A stretch of 64,000 nucleotides of DNA from Lampris incognitus (lineage: Eukaryota; Chordata; Actinopteri; Lampriformes; Lampridae), in NCBI RefSeq assembly GCF_029633865.1, contig NC_079216.1, positions 20,890,019 to 20,954,018 on the forward strand, written 5' to 3'. Under the pieces are notes generated by a model, which was given only the letters and a program-made list of their open reading frames with translations, was not told the origin of the DNA and searched no databases. The stretch's first letter is position 1, and every line of letters begins with the position of its first letter. Positions 1 to 11,293 of this stretch are shown here, one piece after another. Both the position numbers and the translations under genes were made by a program.

Positions 1-299
1 TCTTCTAGGATACATTCTGTATAGCCACCTAGTGGTCATATTATGCACTTGTTACCTGTGAGTTCATTGACTTCCTGCTCTGGTGTTTGCAATTACGGTG
101 GCACTTTAAAGTTTGTGAACCCTTTAGAATTTCCTATATTTCTGTATAAATATGGTCTAAAACATCATCAGATTTTCACACAAGTCCTAAAAGTAGATAA
201 GGAGAACCCAATTAAACAAACGAGACAAAAATATTATACTTGGTCATTTATTCATTGAGGAAAATTATCCAATATTACATATCTGTGAGTAGCAAAAGT

Positions 300-1749
300 A
301 TGTGAACCTTTGCTTTCAGTATCTGGTGTGACCCCTCCCCCTCCGTGCAGCAATAACTGCAAATTAACGTTTCTGGTAACTGTTGATCAATCCTGCACAT
401 TGGCTTGGATGAATTTTAGCCCATTCCTCCATACAAAACAGCTTCAACTCTGGGTTTCCTCACATGAACTGCTTGCTTCAGGTCCTTCCACAACATTTCG
501 ATTGGATTAAGGTCAGGACTTTGACTTGGCCATTCCAAAACATTAACTTTATTCTACTTTAACCATTCTTTGGTAGAACAACTTGTGTGCTTAGGGTCGT
601 TTGCATGACCCACGTTCTCTTGAGATTCAGTTCACAGATAGATGTCCTGACATTTTCCTTAAGAATTCACTGGTGTTGCCCACTGTGGACCGGGGTTCGC
701 GCCCCGGTCTCGTCAGATCCGACTATGGCCGGACTCCATGAAGCAGCAATAATTGTCAACGCTGTCTTCGGGAGGGGGGCGGAGTCGGCTTGTGTTCGTC
801 ACATGAATGCGTCTCTGTGTGTGTCGGAAAAAGCAGTGGTTCGGCCTGGATTCGCCTGTTCGCAAAGAGGGGAGGCATCTCCTTCGAGACTGCCGGCTGG
901 AGAGATGCAGTTGGCGAACGCATGCGGTACGAGGGTGGGTGTTTGAACTGGAATAGGGATCGATTTGCCAGTAAATTGGGAGAAATCAGAAATAAATCGA
1001 TAAATACATAAAAGAATTTGCTGGTATAATTTAGAATTCATTATTCCATCAATGATGGCAAGCCGTCCTGGCCCAGTTGCCTCAAAACAGGCCCAAACCA
1101 TGATACTACCACCACCGTGTTTCACAGATGGGATAAGGTTCTTATGTTGGAATGTGGTGTTCTACTTTCGCCAGACATAACGCTTCTCATTTTAACCAAA
1201 AAGTTCTATTTTGGTCTCATCCGTCCAGAAATGTTTTTTCCAATAGCCTTCTGGCTTGTCCACATGATCTTTAGCAAACTGCAGATGGGCAGCAATTTTC
1301 TTTTTGGAGAGCAGTGGCTTTCTCCTGGCAAACCCTGCCATGCACACCATTATTGTTCGGTGTTCTCCTGATGGTGGACTCATGAACATTAGCCAAAGTG
1401 ACAGACGCCTTTAGTTGCTTAGAAGTTACTCTGACTCCTTTGTGACCTGGCCGACTATTACACGCCTTGCTCTTAGAGTGATCTTTGATGGTCGACCACT
1501 CCTAGGGAGGGTAACAATGGTCTTGAATTTCCTCCATTTGTACACAATCTGTCTGACTGTGGATTGGTCAAGTCCAAACTCTTTAGAGATGGTTTTGTAA
1601 CCTTTTCCAGCCTGATGAGCATCAACAACGCTTTTTCTGAGGTCCTTAGAAATCTCCTTTGTTCTTGCCACGATACACTTCCACAAGCAGGTGTTGTGAT
1701 GATCAGACTTTGATAGATCCCTTTTCTTTAAATAAAACAGGGCGCCCAC
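300..1749 (-). pseudogene. Tc1-family transposase, degenerate
   Basis: Tc1 transposases bind the terminal repeats with an N-terminal bipartite helix-turn-helix domain and cut and paste with a DDE catalytic domain. The N-terminal block is at 1426-1749 (paired-like HTH with KSVVDAHQAGKGYKTIS, then GRPSKITLRARR). The catalytic domain begins in another frame at 1192-1389 (FWTDETKIELFG, first Asp), and the next block at about 1011-1125 holds KHGGGSIMVWACF. The C-terminal part below 660 is separated by the SINE and carries several stops. At least two frame changes plus the insertion mean no functional protein. It was a mobile-element gene, not a host gene. Confidence 0.85.
675..1011 (+). mobile_element. 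tRNA-derived SINE, 5'-truncated, inside the Tc1 element
   Basis: It carries a pol III B-box-like GGTTCGCGCCCC near its start and is flanked by imperfect direct repeats, AAGAATTCACTGGT (661-674) and AAGAATTTGCTGGT (1012-1025), 12 of 14 bases equal. It matches the reverse strand of 24999-25356 over most of its length. That fuller copy also has the A-box half of the tRNA head, so this copy lacks about the first 50 bases. The insertion post-dates the Tc1 copy. Confidence 0.85.
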
Positions 1750-2038
1750 TCACACCTGATTGTCGTCCCACTGATTGAAAACACCTGACTCTAATTTCAC
1801 CTTCAAATCAACTGCTAATCCCAGAGGTTCACATACTTTTGCCACTCACAGATATGTAATATTGGATCATTTTCCCTCAATAAAGAAATGACCAAATATA
1901 ATTTTTTGTCTCATTTGTTTAACTGGGTTCTCTTTATCTACTTTTAAGACTTGTGTGAAAATCTGATGATGTTGTAGGTCATATTTATGTAGAAATATAG
2001 AAAATTCTAAAGGGTTCACAAGCTTTCAAGCACCACTG

Positions 2039-2512
2039 TATCTTGCAGGTACTAAAGGAGAACCTGTGTACTGAGGGCTACACCCTGAAAAAGGCCGTTT
2101 GTACCGCTACACATGGGTTGTAACCCAGCTCTATTTTAATAAGCACATGTATTGTCTATATTTTTAAGAATTTCACCATGAAATAGACATCTCAATAAAG
2201 GCTTTTAAACTTTTCCCAGAAGAGTGCCTTGGACCTTTTTTCTTATTTGATGGATTTGTTGGTTGGGATGATATAGCACTGGGTAAGACCCAGATGAGTC
2301 CAAGATGTGATGCCTAATTTTAGCCCATATCATCACCCATTGTCAGACCAAATAGGTTTGTTCAATCTGTGACCCAGATGGGTAACCCAAGTGGGCCCCA
2401 GATTATATGTCCATATTATGTCAATGACCTTTTATTCAAAAGACATGACTGACATACCAATCTCTGTCCTTTGATGTAAGCATTTCCATTGACTAATAAT
2501 CAAGTATTATAT
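2039..2512. other. Non-coding, unidentified
   Basis: There is no convincing ORF. About 2170-2240 contains AATAAAGGC and reads like the 3' end of a transcript or LINE. About 2280-2410 has several diverged GACCCAGATG/GGGCCCAGAT words, suggesting an old MITE. Neither could be named. Confidence 0.3.
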
Positions 2513-2743
2513 GGGGCGGCACGGTGGTGCAGTGGTTAGTGCAGTCGCCTCACCGCAAGAAGGTCCTGGGTTTGAGCCCTGGGGTAGTCCAACCTTGGGG
2601 TTCGTCCCGGGTCATCCTGTGTGTGGAGTCGGCATGTTCTCCCCGTGTCTCTGTGAGTTTCCTCCAGGTGCTCTGGTTTCCTCACACAGTCCAAAGACAT
2701 GTAGTTCAGGTGAATCGGCCATACTAAATTGTCCCTAGGTGTG

Positions 2744-2811
<68 letters not shown>

Positions 2812-2935
2812 GGCCCTGGGATGGACTGGTGGCCTGTACAGGGTGTCTCCCCACCTGCCACCCAATGACTGCTGGAATAGGCTCCAGCCTCCCTGTGACC
2901 CCGAGAGCAGGATAACTGAAAGTTAGTGAATTATC
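2513..2935 (+). repeat. Fish interspersed repeat (GGGGCGGCACGGTGG head), full length
   Basis: It has a tRNA-like head (GCAGTGGTTAGTGCAGTCG, then GGTTTGAGCCC), a conserved middle (CATGTTCTCCCCGTG, CAGTCCAAAGACATG), a GT microsatellite, and a tail containing CAATGACTGCTGG and ATAGGCTCCAGC. Related copies are at 11545-11818, 24863-24975, 35665-35800 and 56708-57075, and head-only relatives with another tail at 15390-15740, 52228-52590 and 61553-61890. The class is uncertain; I treat it as SINE-like. Confidence 0.8.
2747..2810 (+). repeat. (GT)n microsatellite
   Basis: About 31 GT units within the interspersed repeat, at the position where other copies also carry GT or CA runs. It creates spurious long ORFs on both strands. 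Confidence 0.95.
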
Positions 2936-3477
2936 AGGCTGAATCAGTGCTGTTATTTTAGAATGTGATATCACCAACTGTTATTTGGTGATGTCACTGA
3001 CCTATAAACTATCAAATCAAAGTTAAGTTTTTTGTTTTTTGTTTGATAAGTTCGTTCAGCAAGATTGTATCCTGTTGTTTCTGACTGATAATCTTTTTAA
3101 ATAAACCCTATTTTCCAGGCGATTCTGAGCTTCCTGCACAAAGACAGCAGTCTCCTCTTGAGAGAAACGTTTGCTGTGTGTGAAAAACTCTGGACTGTGC
3201 TCTCTTGCTAACCAAATTCTCTGTGCGCTCATAGAGCTCTGAAATGGTTCATTCAGGACCAGCCCTGCTGGTGATACGAAGTATGTTCCTCCCCATTACC
3301 AAGTGCACTACAGGTGCGCCGTGAAACTCTGCCATGGAAATACCAGAAGTGCACTGACCATGCATTGAGAACATGCTGCACTACACAGGTAATTGTGATT
3401 TGTACTTTGAATACTGAAAATAGAGCCCTTGATGCTGAGCGTGTCTTTCTATGTCGTACGTGCTCTGCTCTCTAACA
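2936..3477. other. Non-coding, nothing recognised
   Basis: No ORF with a recognisable domain and no clear terminal repeats were seen. Confidence 0.3.
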
Positions 3478-4500
3478 GGCTTTGCTATTGGTTTACCCCA
3501 TTGAGGCTCTGCCTCGGCACCTGAGAAAGATCTTTTTATTCCCCACCCAATTGGGTGGTAGGAGCCACATAGCACTCACCCCTTATAAAACCCCTGTGTC
3601 TCTGCTGCTACTCTTGCTTTTTCCACTCAGCCATCTCAGCTACGGCTCGTCTGTGAGTTTCTTGTCCCCCTCTGGTGTTGCAGTGTTATTATGAAGACTT
3701 CTTCTGTCTTGTACTGCTATGATTGTCACCCCTGGTTGCCCACCAGTCCTGCTTTGTTTGCCTTGGCTGGCAGCAGCAGGAAGCCTTTGAAACCTGCCCT
3801 GCCTGTCTTGCCCTCCCTTTGTGCAGCCGTATTTCAGGGAAACGACTGCTGAATTGGTACCCCATGCAGTGCTCGGTGCAGTGTCTAGGGGGGGGGGGGG
3901 GGCTTGTTTTCAGCTGACTGACAAGTCAGCAGTGTCAAGCCCTCTGCAGGTTGGTACAGTACGGTACAAGACCCTCAGGTGGGGCAATGCTCGACTGTTG
4001 GACTGCTATTGTGGTGCACTATGGTAAGAGACCCTCAGAAGGGGCAGTACTCGACCGTTGGACTGCTGCTGTGTAGGTTGCTGTTTGGCTGGTGTCGGAT
4101 TAGTATCAGTTGGGCCCAGCTGGGAGTACACTCATCCCTAACTGCTTTTGCCTTAGTTGTGAACCAATAGTGAAGCCCATTAGAGGGTGGAGCACATACC
4201 ACATAGAAGGTAGTTACCCTGGATGTAATACCAGTTCTAGAATACATGCATAGCCACCTAACCACAAGCCCAGCTGGCCCCAGTCTTTGTTTCTGAATTT
4301 CAAAGGAGGAGGAGCAGCAGAGATGCAGGAGCTTTGTAGGGGGTGGGTACTATGCAGCTCCTACCATCCAGTTGGGTGCTGAGTACAAAGATCTTTCTCA
4401 GGTGCCAAGGCGGAGCCTTAATGGGGTAGACTAATAGCAAAGTCCGTTAGAGGGCTACGCAGCACTCATAGAACTAGAGTTACATCCAGGATAACTACTA
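3478..4500. mobile_element. Inverted-repeat-bounded element, class unknown
   Basis: The left arm (about 3478-3615: TTTGCTATTGGTTTACCCC, GCACCTGAGAAAGATC, TAGGAGCCACATAG) is matched in reverse complement by about 4310-4450 (GATCTTTCTCAGGTGC, GGGGTAGACTAATAGCAAAG). The arms are diverged. About 850 bases between them have no recognisable transposase, so this looks like a non-autonomous DNA element. Related motifs (TACCCTGGATGTAA near 4215, TACATCCAGGATAA near 4480) suggest a nested or duplicated end. Confidence 0.6.
3953..4072 (+). repeat. Two-copy ~61-bp tandem duplication
   Basis: The block with AAGACCCTCAGGTGGGGCA and GTTGGACTGCTATTG is repeated at once as GAGACCCTCAGAAGGGGCA and GTTGGACTGCTGCTG. 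It lies inside the inverted-repeat element. Confidence 0.65.
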
Positions 4501-6756
4501 TTTTATAGGTGATTCATCCATTGACTCTATGAACCCTTATTTTCTCTCCTCTAATCTTTATTTAAACCTAACAGAGCCAGAGGGTCGCTCCAAAGGTAAA
4601 AAGCTAACAAAAAAAAGAAAAGAAAAGGAAAAGCACAACACATAGTAATGCCAGAATATTCTTAAACTGTGGGCCAAGAAAAAAATGTATAACTCGAGTT
4701 TTAACCGGAGCTGTGTAAAACGCAAAGTTTCATAGAAAAAAAGAGGGGTGTGCAGGGGTATGCACAATCTGATATACAGCTTGTGCGGCATGTTAGTTTA
4801 AGTTTAAAGGAAAAGTAATCCCATGGTAAAAAGACAGAAGTTGGATGTTGATACAAATTAACAATCCTTGGTAATGACTGAAAATAAGGAGCTCATATAT
4901 ATCTGTCTCCAAAAGTATGTTCTTAAGCAAAATTTGATGATTTCATGGGCGCCGTTATTAAAGCTTTTTACCCCCTAGGGAAAGTCTTCTGGACCACTTG
5001 TGTAAATGCTTTGTCATCACACAGGCACAGGCACAGCAACACAGACGGTAAAGCTTAAAGTAACGAGCTCTCAGGTCATTAACTGAACTGTTTTTACATA
5101 GTTGTCCTGCTCTAAAGGACATTGTTAGCCGACTTCATACTCGGTGTCTTTTGTCCCTTCATAACATGTCTGAGGATGTTGACGTCAGCTTGTGCGGTGT
5201 CTTCTGCTTCCTTCAGTATTGAGTCTATGTGGCCGCATGCTGCAAAGAACATGATGGCCCCCTAGTGGCAGAAAAACAGAAGTACAAAATCACCTCACAG
5301 CTTTCTCTTAAATGGTCAATCGCTCCTGAAACGTATTTTATCGACTCTCAAAATTACAAGTTGCCAGTCCAGCATGTATTTATTTTACATTTACTATTTC
5401 TTTTAACATTCTACTTTTTTTATCCCCATTAATCAGACATCTCCATTATGTTTTCTCTCTATTTAAGTTTCACAAAAGTACGCTATCGATGTTTACTTAT
5501 TCATACTGTTTTTTTTATTCTTATTCCTATTTATTTGGTCTTATTCATTTATTGTCTTTACCTTCTCTGTTCTCGTGTCTTTTGGTCTTATTCTCATTTT
5601 GCCTTGTTTGGTTTTATTTCTTTTGTAAAGCACCTTGTATTTATGTTGTTTTAAAAGTATTATTTTTCATAGCAAATTGTTTGGTAAGCTTGACTAATGT
5701 TAACACACTGAGTGGTTGAGGCTTTATTTTCAACGTTGTGATAAATGGAGTCAAATGTAAGGTTTGCTTGACTTCCAGATATGGAGAGAATGTTGCATTT
5801 TTCAATCTGTTATATCAGAAAATTATGGCAATGTGCAGGGTCATTTGACTAGCACTTGTGCTAAAGGCAAGAACCGTCACATCAGCTGTTATTATAGACG
5901 TACTGGACTTGAAAGCCCCTACCGACTGCCGTAGCTGACTCATGATTGTGATTATTTACATAATAAGCCATCAGTAAACTTTGAGGCCAACTCAACTTGC
6001 TGCAGCTGCAACTGCAGACGCAGTGCAGGAGTCTCTGCACCCTCAGTGGCAGCATGTGAGGAAGATCTTGGTCCTGGTAAAAGTATTTCTGGTCACAAAG
6101 TCAGATATTGATCTTTCATTAGTGTTCACTCACCGGAACTGATCAAAATGACACAGGTCGCTGTGTTGTGTCAAGATTTGTGTAGGATTAAGCTAGCTTT
6201 TGTCGTGAAAGCATTTATTGATTGCTTATTTGTCTATAAAGCGGAAGAAGCCATAGTCCTAAAGAAGGACTATGAGGACCTACAGGTAAAGAGGGAGACA
6301 TCAAACTTGCACAAAACTTGGATGTTCCTTGGGAAGGAACTCGAAAACTTAAAGAAAAGCTCGGAAACTCAAAGCTTTTCACTAGTTCAAGTAAGTGGAC
6401 GACACCTGGGTTAGAATTAAATCACAAACAATGCACCAGCTGACCGAAGACAACAGAACACAACACAAAGGAACATAAAAAATACATTACAATAAATGAA
6501 CATCTGAACTTATTTTTGACAGACAACAGCGTGTTTGCCCTCTTCATTTCCTCTATCTTCTTCTTTACATCTCTTGGTTTAAGTAACCCCAAATTATAAA
6601 GGAACACTGTAGTTTGCCTGTTTGTTGGTAATAAGGTCATTTTGAAATAAAATCACGTGAGATGTATTAAGAGATGCAGAGGTCGTCACTCAGTCTTTCC
6701 TGAAATGTCCAGGTCTTTGCTCAGTTTCATGGCCATACTGAACCCTGTAATAATAG
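4501..6756. other. Long non-coding stretch, largely unidentified
   Basis: No confident gene. About 5620-5665 (TAAAGCACCTTGTATTTATG) resembles the 3' end of an L2-type LINE or its SINE partner. A short ORF at 6148-6414 includes a hydrophilic run (KAEEAIVLKKDYEDLQVK) that could be a remnant of coding sequence, but it was not identified and has no splice support. Confidence 0.3.
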
Positions 6757-7122
6757 TGTAGCGGCCCTGTGCAGTTGGGAGTTGTGGATCAGCGGAGTCG
6801 GTCTAGCGTCTTCCTGCTCTTGCCAATCACGGGAATGCATGTTATGTCGGGCAGTGTGCGTGCCAGTGGTTGGGTTGGGTTGGGTTGGGTTGGGTTGGGT
6901 TGGGTTGGGTTGGGTTGGGTTGGGTTGGGGGGTCTGGCCCGCTGGGTGCCTATTGGCTCTGTTGTGTGTTTTTCAAAGGCGGTGGGTTTTTTTGTTTGTT
7001 TTCGTTTTAGGTCTGTCTCTGCTGTTTGCTCTGGAGCGAGACATTGCTGCACGAGAGGTTTAATAAACCCACCTATGCGAGAAACCAACTGTTGTCTCCG
7101 TTTTTCTAAGTGAAACATTACA
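6757..7122 (+). mobile_element. Probable solo LTR or 5' LTR with adjacent primer-binding-like site
   Basis: It starts TGTAGCGG and ends ATTACA, contains a polyadenylation-like AATAAA near 7061, and is followed at about 7124-7135 by CGTGTCAGAAG, close to the tRNA-Leu-type primer site used by the short LTR family in this window. No internal coding region follows: sequence passes within about 70 bases into a TRIM copy. It is probably a remnant of a larger LTR retrotransposon. Confidence 0.5.
6868..6932 (+). repeat. (TTGGG)n pentanucleotide array
   Basis: About 13 tandem copies of TTGGG inside the LTR-like segment. The G-triplets could form G-quadruplexes on the plus strand. It is not the vertebrate telomere unit TTAGGG. 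Confidence 0.95.
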
Positions 7123-7186
7123 CACGTGTCAGAAGTTCACATCGTTTGACGAGGGACAACAATCCTATCGGGAGCTAGCCGAGTAT

Positions 7187-7827
7187 TTAGTGTCAGTTAT
7201 TTGACTGGTTAGCGTAGTCGCCCGTGGTCCGGGCTACCCAGGTCGATTCCCAGCTGCCTCCTGAATTCGCTGCATTGGTGTCAGGAGCGGGATGGTGAGA
7301 CCACGAGGCCATCGGAAGCGCGTGCGCCCAGAGGCGTGAGGGAGTTGATATGCTGGAGCACGCCCCAGATAGCAGACAATCTGGGGCACTTTTGGTACTT
7401 CCGGCTCAGTTATGGCACTGGTAACTGTTGTGTGGGCCAGACATGGCCCAAATGCAATGAACCGGGCTTGACTTGGGTTACAGCACATACTATGTGGGCC
7501 AGATGTGGGCCATATAAGGTGGATCTGTGGCTGAGCTGAGGCAGCCACACTCACTCTGAGTCATTCAAGGCCAAATGTGGGCCGTAAGGTAACTGCAGAT
7601 GTGGGCCATATTTGGGCCAAAGTTTCTTTGCTATCTGGGCGCGGGGGCGCGCTTCCCGAAGGAAAGAGGTAGTGTAACGACCATGAATGAGTAGACTCGC
7701 TAGCCGGTTGTCCAACGGGTCAGACCCTTTGTAGTTGAATGGTTAGCGCAGTCGCCCGTGGTGCAAGCGACGCGGGTTCGCGTCCCGACTGCAGCAGATT
7801 CTCGGCTGCCTCCTTGAATTCGCTACA
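7187..7827 (+). mobile_element. TRIM-like short LTR element, copy 1 (5' LTR truncated, MITE inside)
   Basis: The partial 5' LTR ends GAATTCGCTGCA at 7274. It is followed by a primer-site relative (TTGGTGTCAGGAGCGGGAT, 7275-7293), a short non-coding body, a purine-rich GGAAAGAGGTAG and the 3' LTR at 7673-7827 (155 bp, TGTAACG to GCTACA). The LTR holds a tRNA-like unit with TTCGCGTCCCG. The body is interrupted by a MITE at 7374-7639. There is no coding capacity. Confidence 0.75.
7374..7639. mobile_element. 266-bp MITE inside TRIM copy 1
   Basis: The ends are short inverted repeats (CCCAGATAGCA / TGCTATCTGGG) flanked by CGC on both sides (7371-7373, 7640-7642). Uninterrupted TRIM copies read straight through this point with one CGC. 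The interior repeats GTGGGCC words and has no ORF of interest. The superfamily is not certain; a 3-bp duplication would fit PIF/Harbinger-like elements. Confidence 0.7.
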
Positions 7828-8460
7828 ATAGAATAGGTAGTTAAGTTGCTGTATAAATTCACTCTGTAGGTCATATACATACCCTGTAATAATGGAGTAA
7901 GTACCCAGTGTTTAGAAATAACTACAGTATAAATTGTTTGTAAGATCCCAAATATTACCCCCATATTCCATAACTTCACATCTTGTTCCCCATATATGTG
8001 CACCATATATGTACTGGTACGTACTGTACTGGTACAGCAATAGTACTAGTATATTAAACTGTAACCACAGCGTAACGACGCTGTGTGCTAGTTATCAGAT
8101 TTTTAGGCGAAACTGGGACGAAACAGCCTGAATCAGCCATCGCGTGTTTGGTTTATTTGGTAACACAACCAGTCTCATACGCCTACTCAAAAATGTCTTT
8201 GTGATCTGGCCAAGCATATTTATCTTTGATTTGATATTGTGGAGGCTGAGGTGGGATGATGGGGAGGCAAGCATATATGGGGTGCGCAAGCTCCTCAACC
8301 CCCGCACAGAGGCGCCACACGCGCGCGCGCACACACGCGCTGCATAAACGATAAACGCACCGGTTTATTTCGTTTGCTGTAACGTGCTGATCCATCAGTC
8401 GATATGGGCTCCTTAGCATTTCTCTTTAACCCCGCCCGCCCCATCTTTTCTCTTTTCTCC
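7828..8460. other. Sequence upstream of galnt18 exon 1
   Basis: No gene recognised. AT-rich up to about 8260, then increasingly CpG-rich with a short (CG/CA) run at 8318-8340. It probably contains distal promoter sequence of galnt18; no specific element can be assigned. Confidence 0.35.
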
Positions 8461-8861
8461 TCTCACTCTTGAGCGTTGTCGGCGCACTTCAGTTGTGAGG
8501 GCCACTGGAACGGAAGAAAACACGCCTCCGACGACCCTGTTTGGTTGGACCAGGACCAGGCGGTGCAGCCGATTGGCGTTCGTGGCGGTGTGTGAGCTCG
8601 CTAGTAAAGCCCGCTGGCCGGCGGGCGGAGCGGAGCGGACGGGGCTGCAGGGGTTGTAGGGGCAGGTGGAAGCCGTTCAGCGGATGGACACGGCGTAACG
8701 GACGGTTCTGCCTTGGCAGGAGTCGCACAACCGCAGCATCGCAGCAGCGATATATCCACTAAATCTACATCCCTGCTGCGCGTCGTGGCTGAGTTAGGTT
8801 TGGTTTCTCTGGCGCTTCTTCCGTCCACCTGCCTCGTGCGCACCTATGGAGAGATGTCGCG

Positions 8862-9102
8862 ATGCTGTGCACAAGGAGAACTAAAACTTTGGTGTCAACA
8901 TGCGTGATACTGAGCGGCATGACCAACATCGTCTGCCTCATCTACGTCGGCTGGATTACCAACTACATGGCCAACGTGAGCTCCAAAGTTTCGGAGAGCG
9001 GCGAAACGGAGGCAAAGTTTGCGGACGACGCCAAAGGAGAGACGCTGAAGATCATGGAGAGGCTGGAGCGGCTGGAGAGCGTCGTCAGCCAGCACATCAG
9101 AG
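8862..9102 (+). CDS. galnt18: Polypeptide N-acetylgalactosaminyltransferase 18, coding exon 1
   Basis: GALNT18 belongs to the family of Golgi type II membrane enzymes that start mucin-type O-glycosylation by transferring GalNAc from UDP-GalNAc to Ser/Thr. This exon encodes the first 80 residues and one base of the next codon: a short cytosolic tail (MLCTRRTKT), a signal-anchor helix at about residues 9-31 (LVSTCVILSGMTNIVCLIYVGW), and the start of a stem with heptad-like ERLERLESVVSQHI. The reading is close to my recollection of the mammalian N-terminus, including TKTLVSTCVILSGMTN, and the exon ends at the equivalent point. The ATG is the first that gives the family N-terminus. A consensus donor GAG|GTAAGC lies at 9103. 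The catalytic and lectin domains must lie on later exons, none of which I recognised here. Only the anchor and part of the stem are seen, so the name rests on family memory. Confidence 0.85.
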
Positions 9103-10262
<1,160 letters not shown>

Positions 10263-10279
10263 CAAATATATATATATAT

Positions 10280-10436
10280 TATAACGTGCATGGATAAGAA
10301 GACACGCTGGCCGCTGGTTGGCGGGTCTGACCCTTTAGTCGAGCGGTTAGCGACGTCTCCTGCGGTGCGGGCGATACGGGTTCGCTTCCCGGCCGCAGCA
10401 GTTCCTGTGGTTACGTCGTCCCCCGAATTCGCTACG
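10280..10436 (+). mobile_element. TRIM-like element, copy 2: solo LTR with tRNA-like unit
   Basis: A single ~157-bp LTR (TATAACGTGCATGG to GAATTCGCTACG) with no primer site or second LTR after it. It shows the tRNA-like unit most clearly: D-stem GTCG (10338-10341) pairs with CGAC (10351-10354) around AGCGGTTAG, and T-arm CGGG (10377-10380) pairs with CCCG (10388-10391) around the 7-nt loop TTCGCTT. It probably arose by LTR-LTR recombination. Confidence 0.75.
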
Positions 10437-10667
10437 ATCATATATTCAGATAACATATATATAATATGATATAACATATATAATATTGTAACGTGCATGG
10501 ATAAGTAGACACGTTGGTCCTTGGCTAACGGGTCGGGCCCTTTAGTCGACTGGTTAATGTAGTCGCTTGCGGTGTGGGAACCACGGGTTCGCGTCCCGGA
10601 TGCGGCGTCCCGAGCTGCCCCCTGAATTCTCTACATTGGTGTCAGAAGTGGGACGGTGAGGCCGTAA

Positions 10668-11293
10668 TGCTACGTTCAGACCAAAGGCGGCGCGAATGCA
10701 TGCAAAGTCAATGGGAGGAGGCGAATGGGCGGAATAATTCGCGGCGAAATTACGGGCGGCGCGAATTGGGCGAATCGAGCGACGAACGCGCCTTCGCGGG
10801 AGTTCAAAAATGTCCAACTCGGGCGAATATTTCGCCAGGCGATAGCCAATCACCTTCAAGTAGGGTTAGAACCCGCCTTCGTGTTGGGAAAGAATACACG
10901 CCCCCTACCCAGAATTCTTTTCGGACGCCGTCCAAACGCAACTCCTGAACGAGCCGGTGAAATTCGCCAAGCTGGGCACGTCTCCGGTTTATGCTATGAA
11001 CCCAAACAGAACGCTGACGCCGGTTTCGGCGGCGCAAGTTGATATAAAGCAGAGCCACCGCAACTGATCTCTGTCGCTCATCCATCACAAGTAAACGCAA
11101 ACTGCTCGTGCGTGGTATTTGTTGTGTGCGGTCTAGCAAACTTGCTAGCAGCGTTGGTGTAACTAGACTGCTTGTTGTGACGTCAACACAGCGAATTCGC
11201 GTTCTGTTCGAACACACCTGGCGGAGCTGGCGGCCAAACACGGGCGAACAAAGCGGCGCGACCTCTCTCGCCGCCTTTGGTCTGATCGTAGCA
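10668..11293. mobile_element. PIF/Harbinger-derived MITE (626 bp)
   Basis: The terminal inverted repeats, 25 bases long, differ at one position (TGCTACGTTCAGACCAAAGG at the left; the right end reads TGCTACGATCAGACCAAAGG in reverse complement). TAA flanks both ends (10665-10667, 11294-11296), the 3-bp duplication of PIF/Harbinger. The interior is CpG-rich and keeps a minus-strand remnant of a transposase first exon. It has no catalytic domain, so mobility would need a transposase in trans. Confidence 0.88.
10868..11084 (-). pseudogene. N-terminal remnant of a PIF/Harbinger transposase
   Basis: Within an open frame of 169 codons (10804-11313, minus) the stretch starting MDERQRSVAVALL and containing RRRNRRQRSVWVHSINRRR and GEFHRLVQELRL resembles the start of fish HARBI1/ALP1-like transposases, with a basic run, W-V-H and the G-E-F-H motif. 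It then passes into unrelated sequence, so the DDE core is deleted. It supports the MITE being an internal deletion derivative of an autonomous Harbinger. Confidence 0.65.

Larger units (their letters stand above)
96..2038 (-). mobile_element. Tc1-like DNA transposon, interrupted by a SINE
   Basis: The ends are related inverted repeats: about 96-300 reads like the reverse complement of about 1835-2038 (shared GTTTGTGAACCCTTTAGAA-type start), and each end is flanked by TA (94-95 and 2039-2040), the Tc1/mariner target site. The transposase reads on the minus strand between them. The copy is old: the two ends differ at several positions, the reading frame is broken, and a SINE sits at 675-1011. 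Confidence 0.88.

Noticed and set aside
2536..2977. Poly-His/Thr proteins around the GT repeat
   Set aside because: Microsatellite translation within an interspersed repeat copy.
6868..6932. Interstitial telomere repeat
   Set aside because: The unit is TTGGG, not TTAGGG, and it lies inside an LTR-like segment.
10329..10396. Functional tRNA gene
   Set aside because: D- and T-arms fold, but no acceptor stem pairs and the anticodon arm is irregular; the unit recurs inside LTRs of a repeat family.
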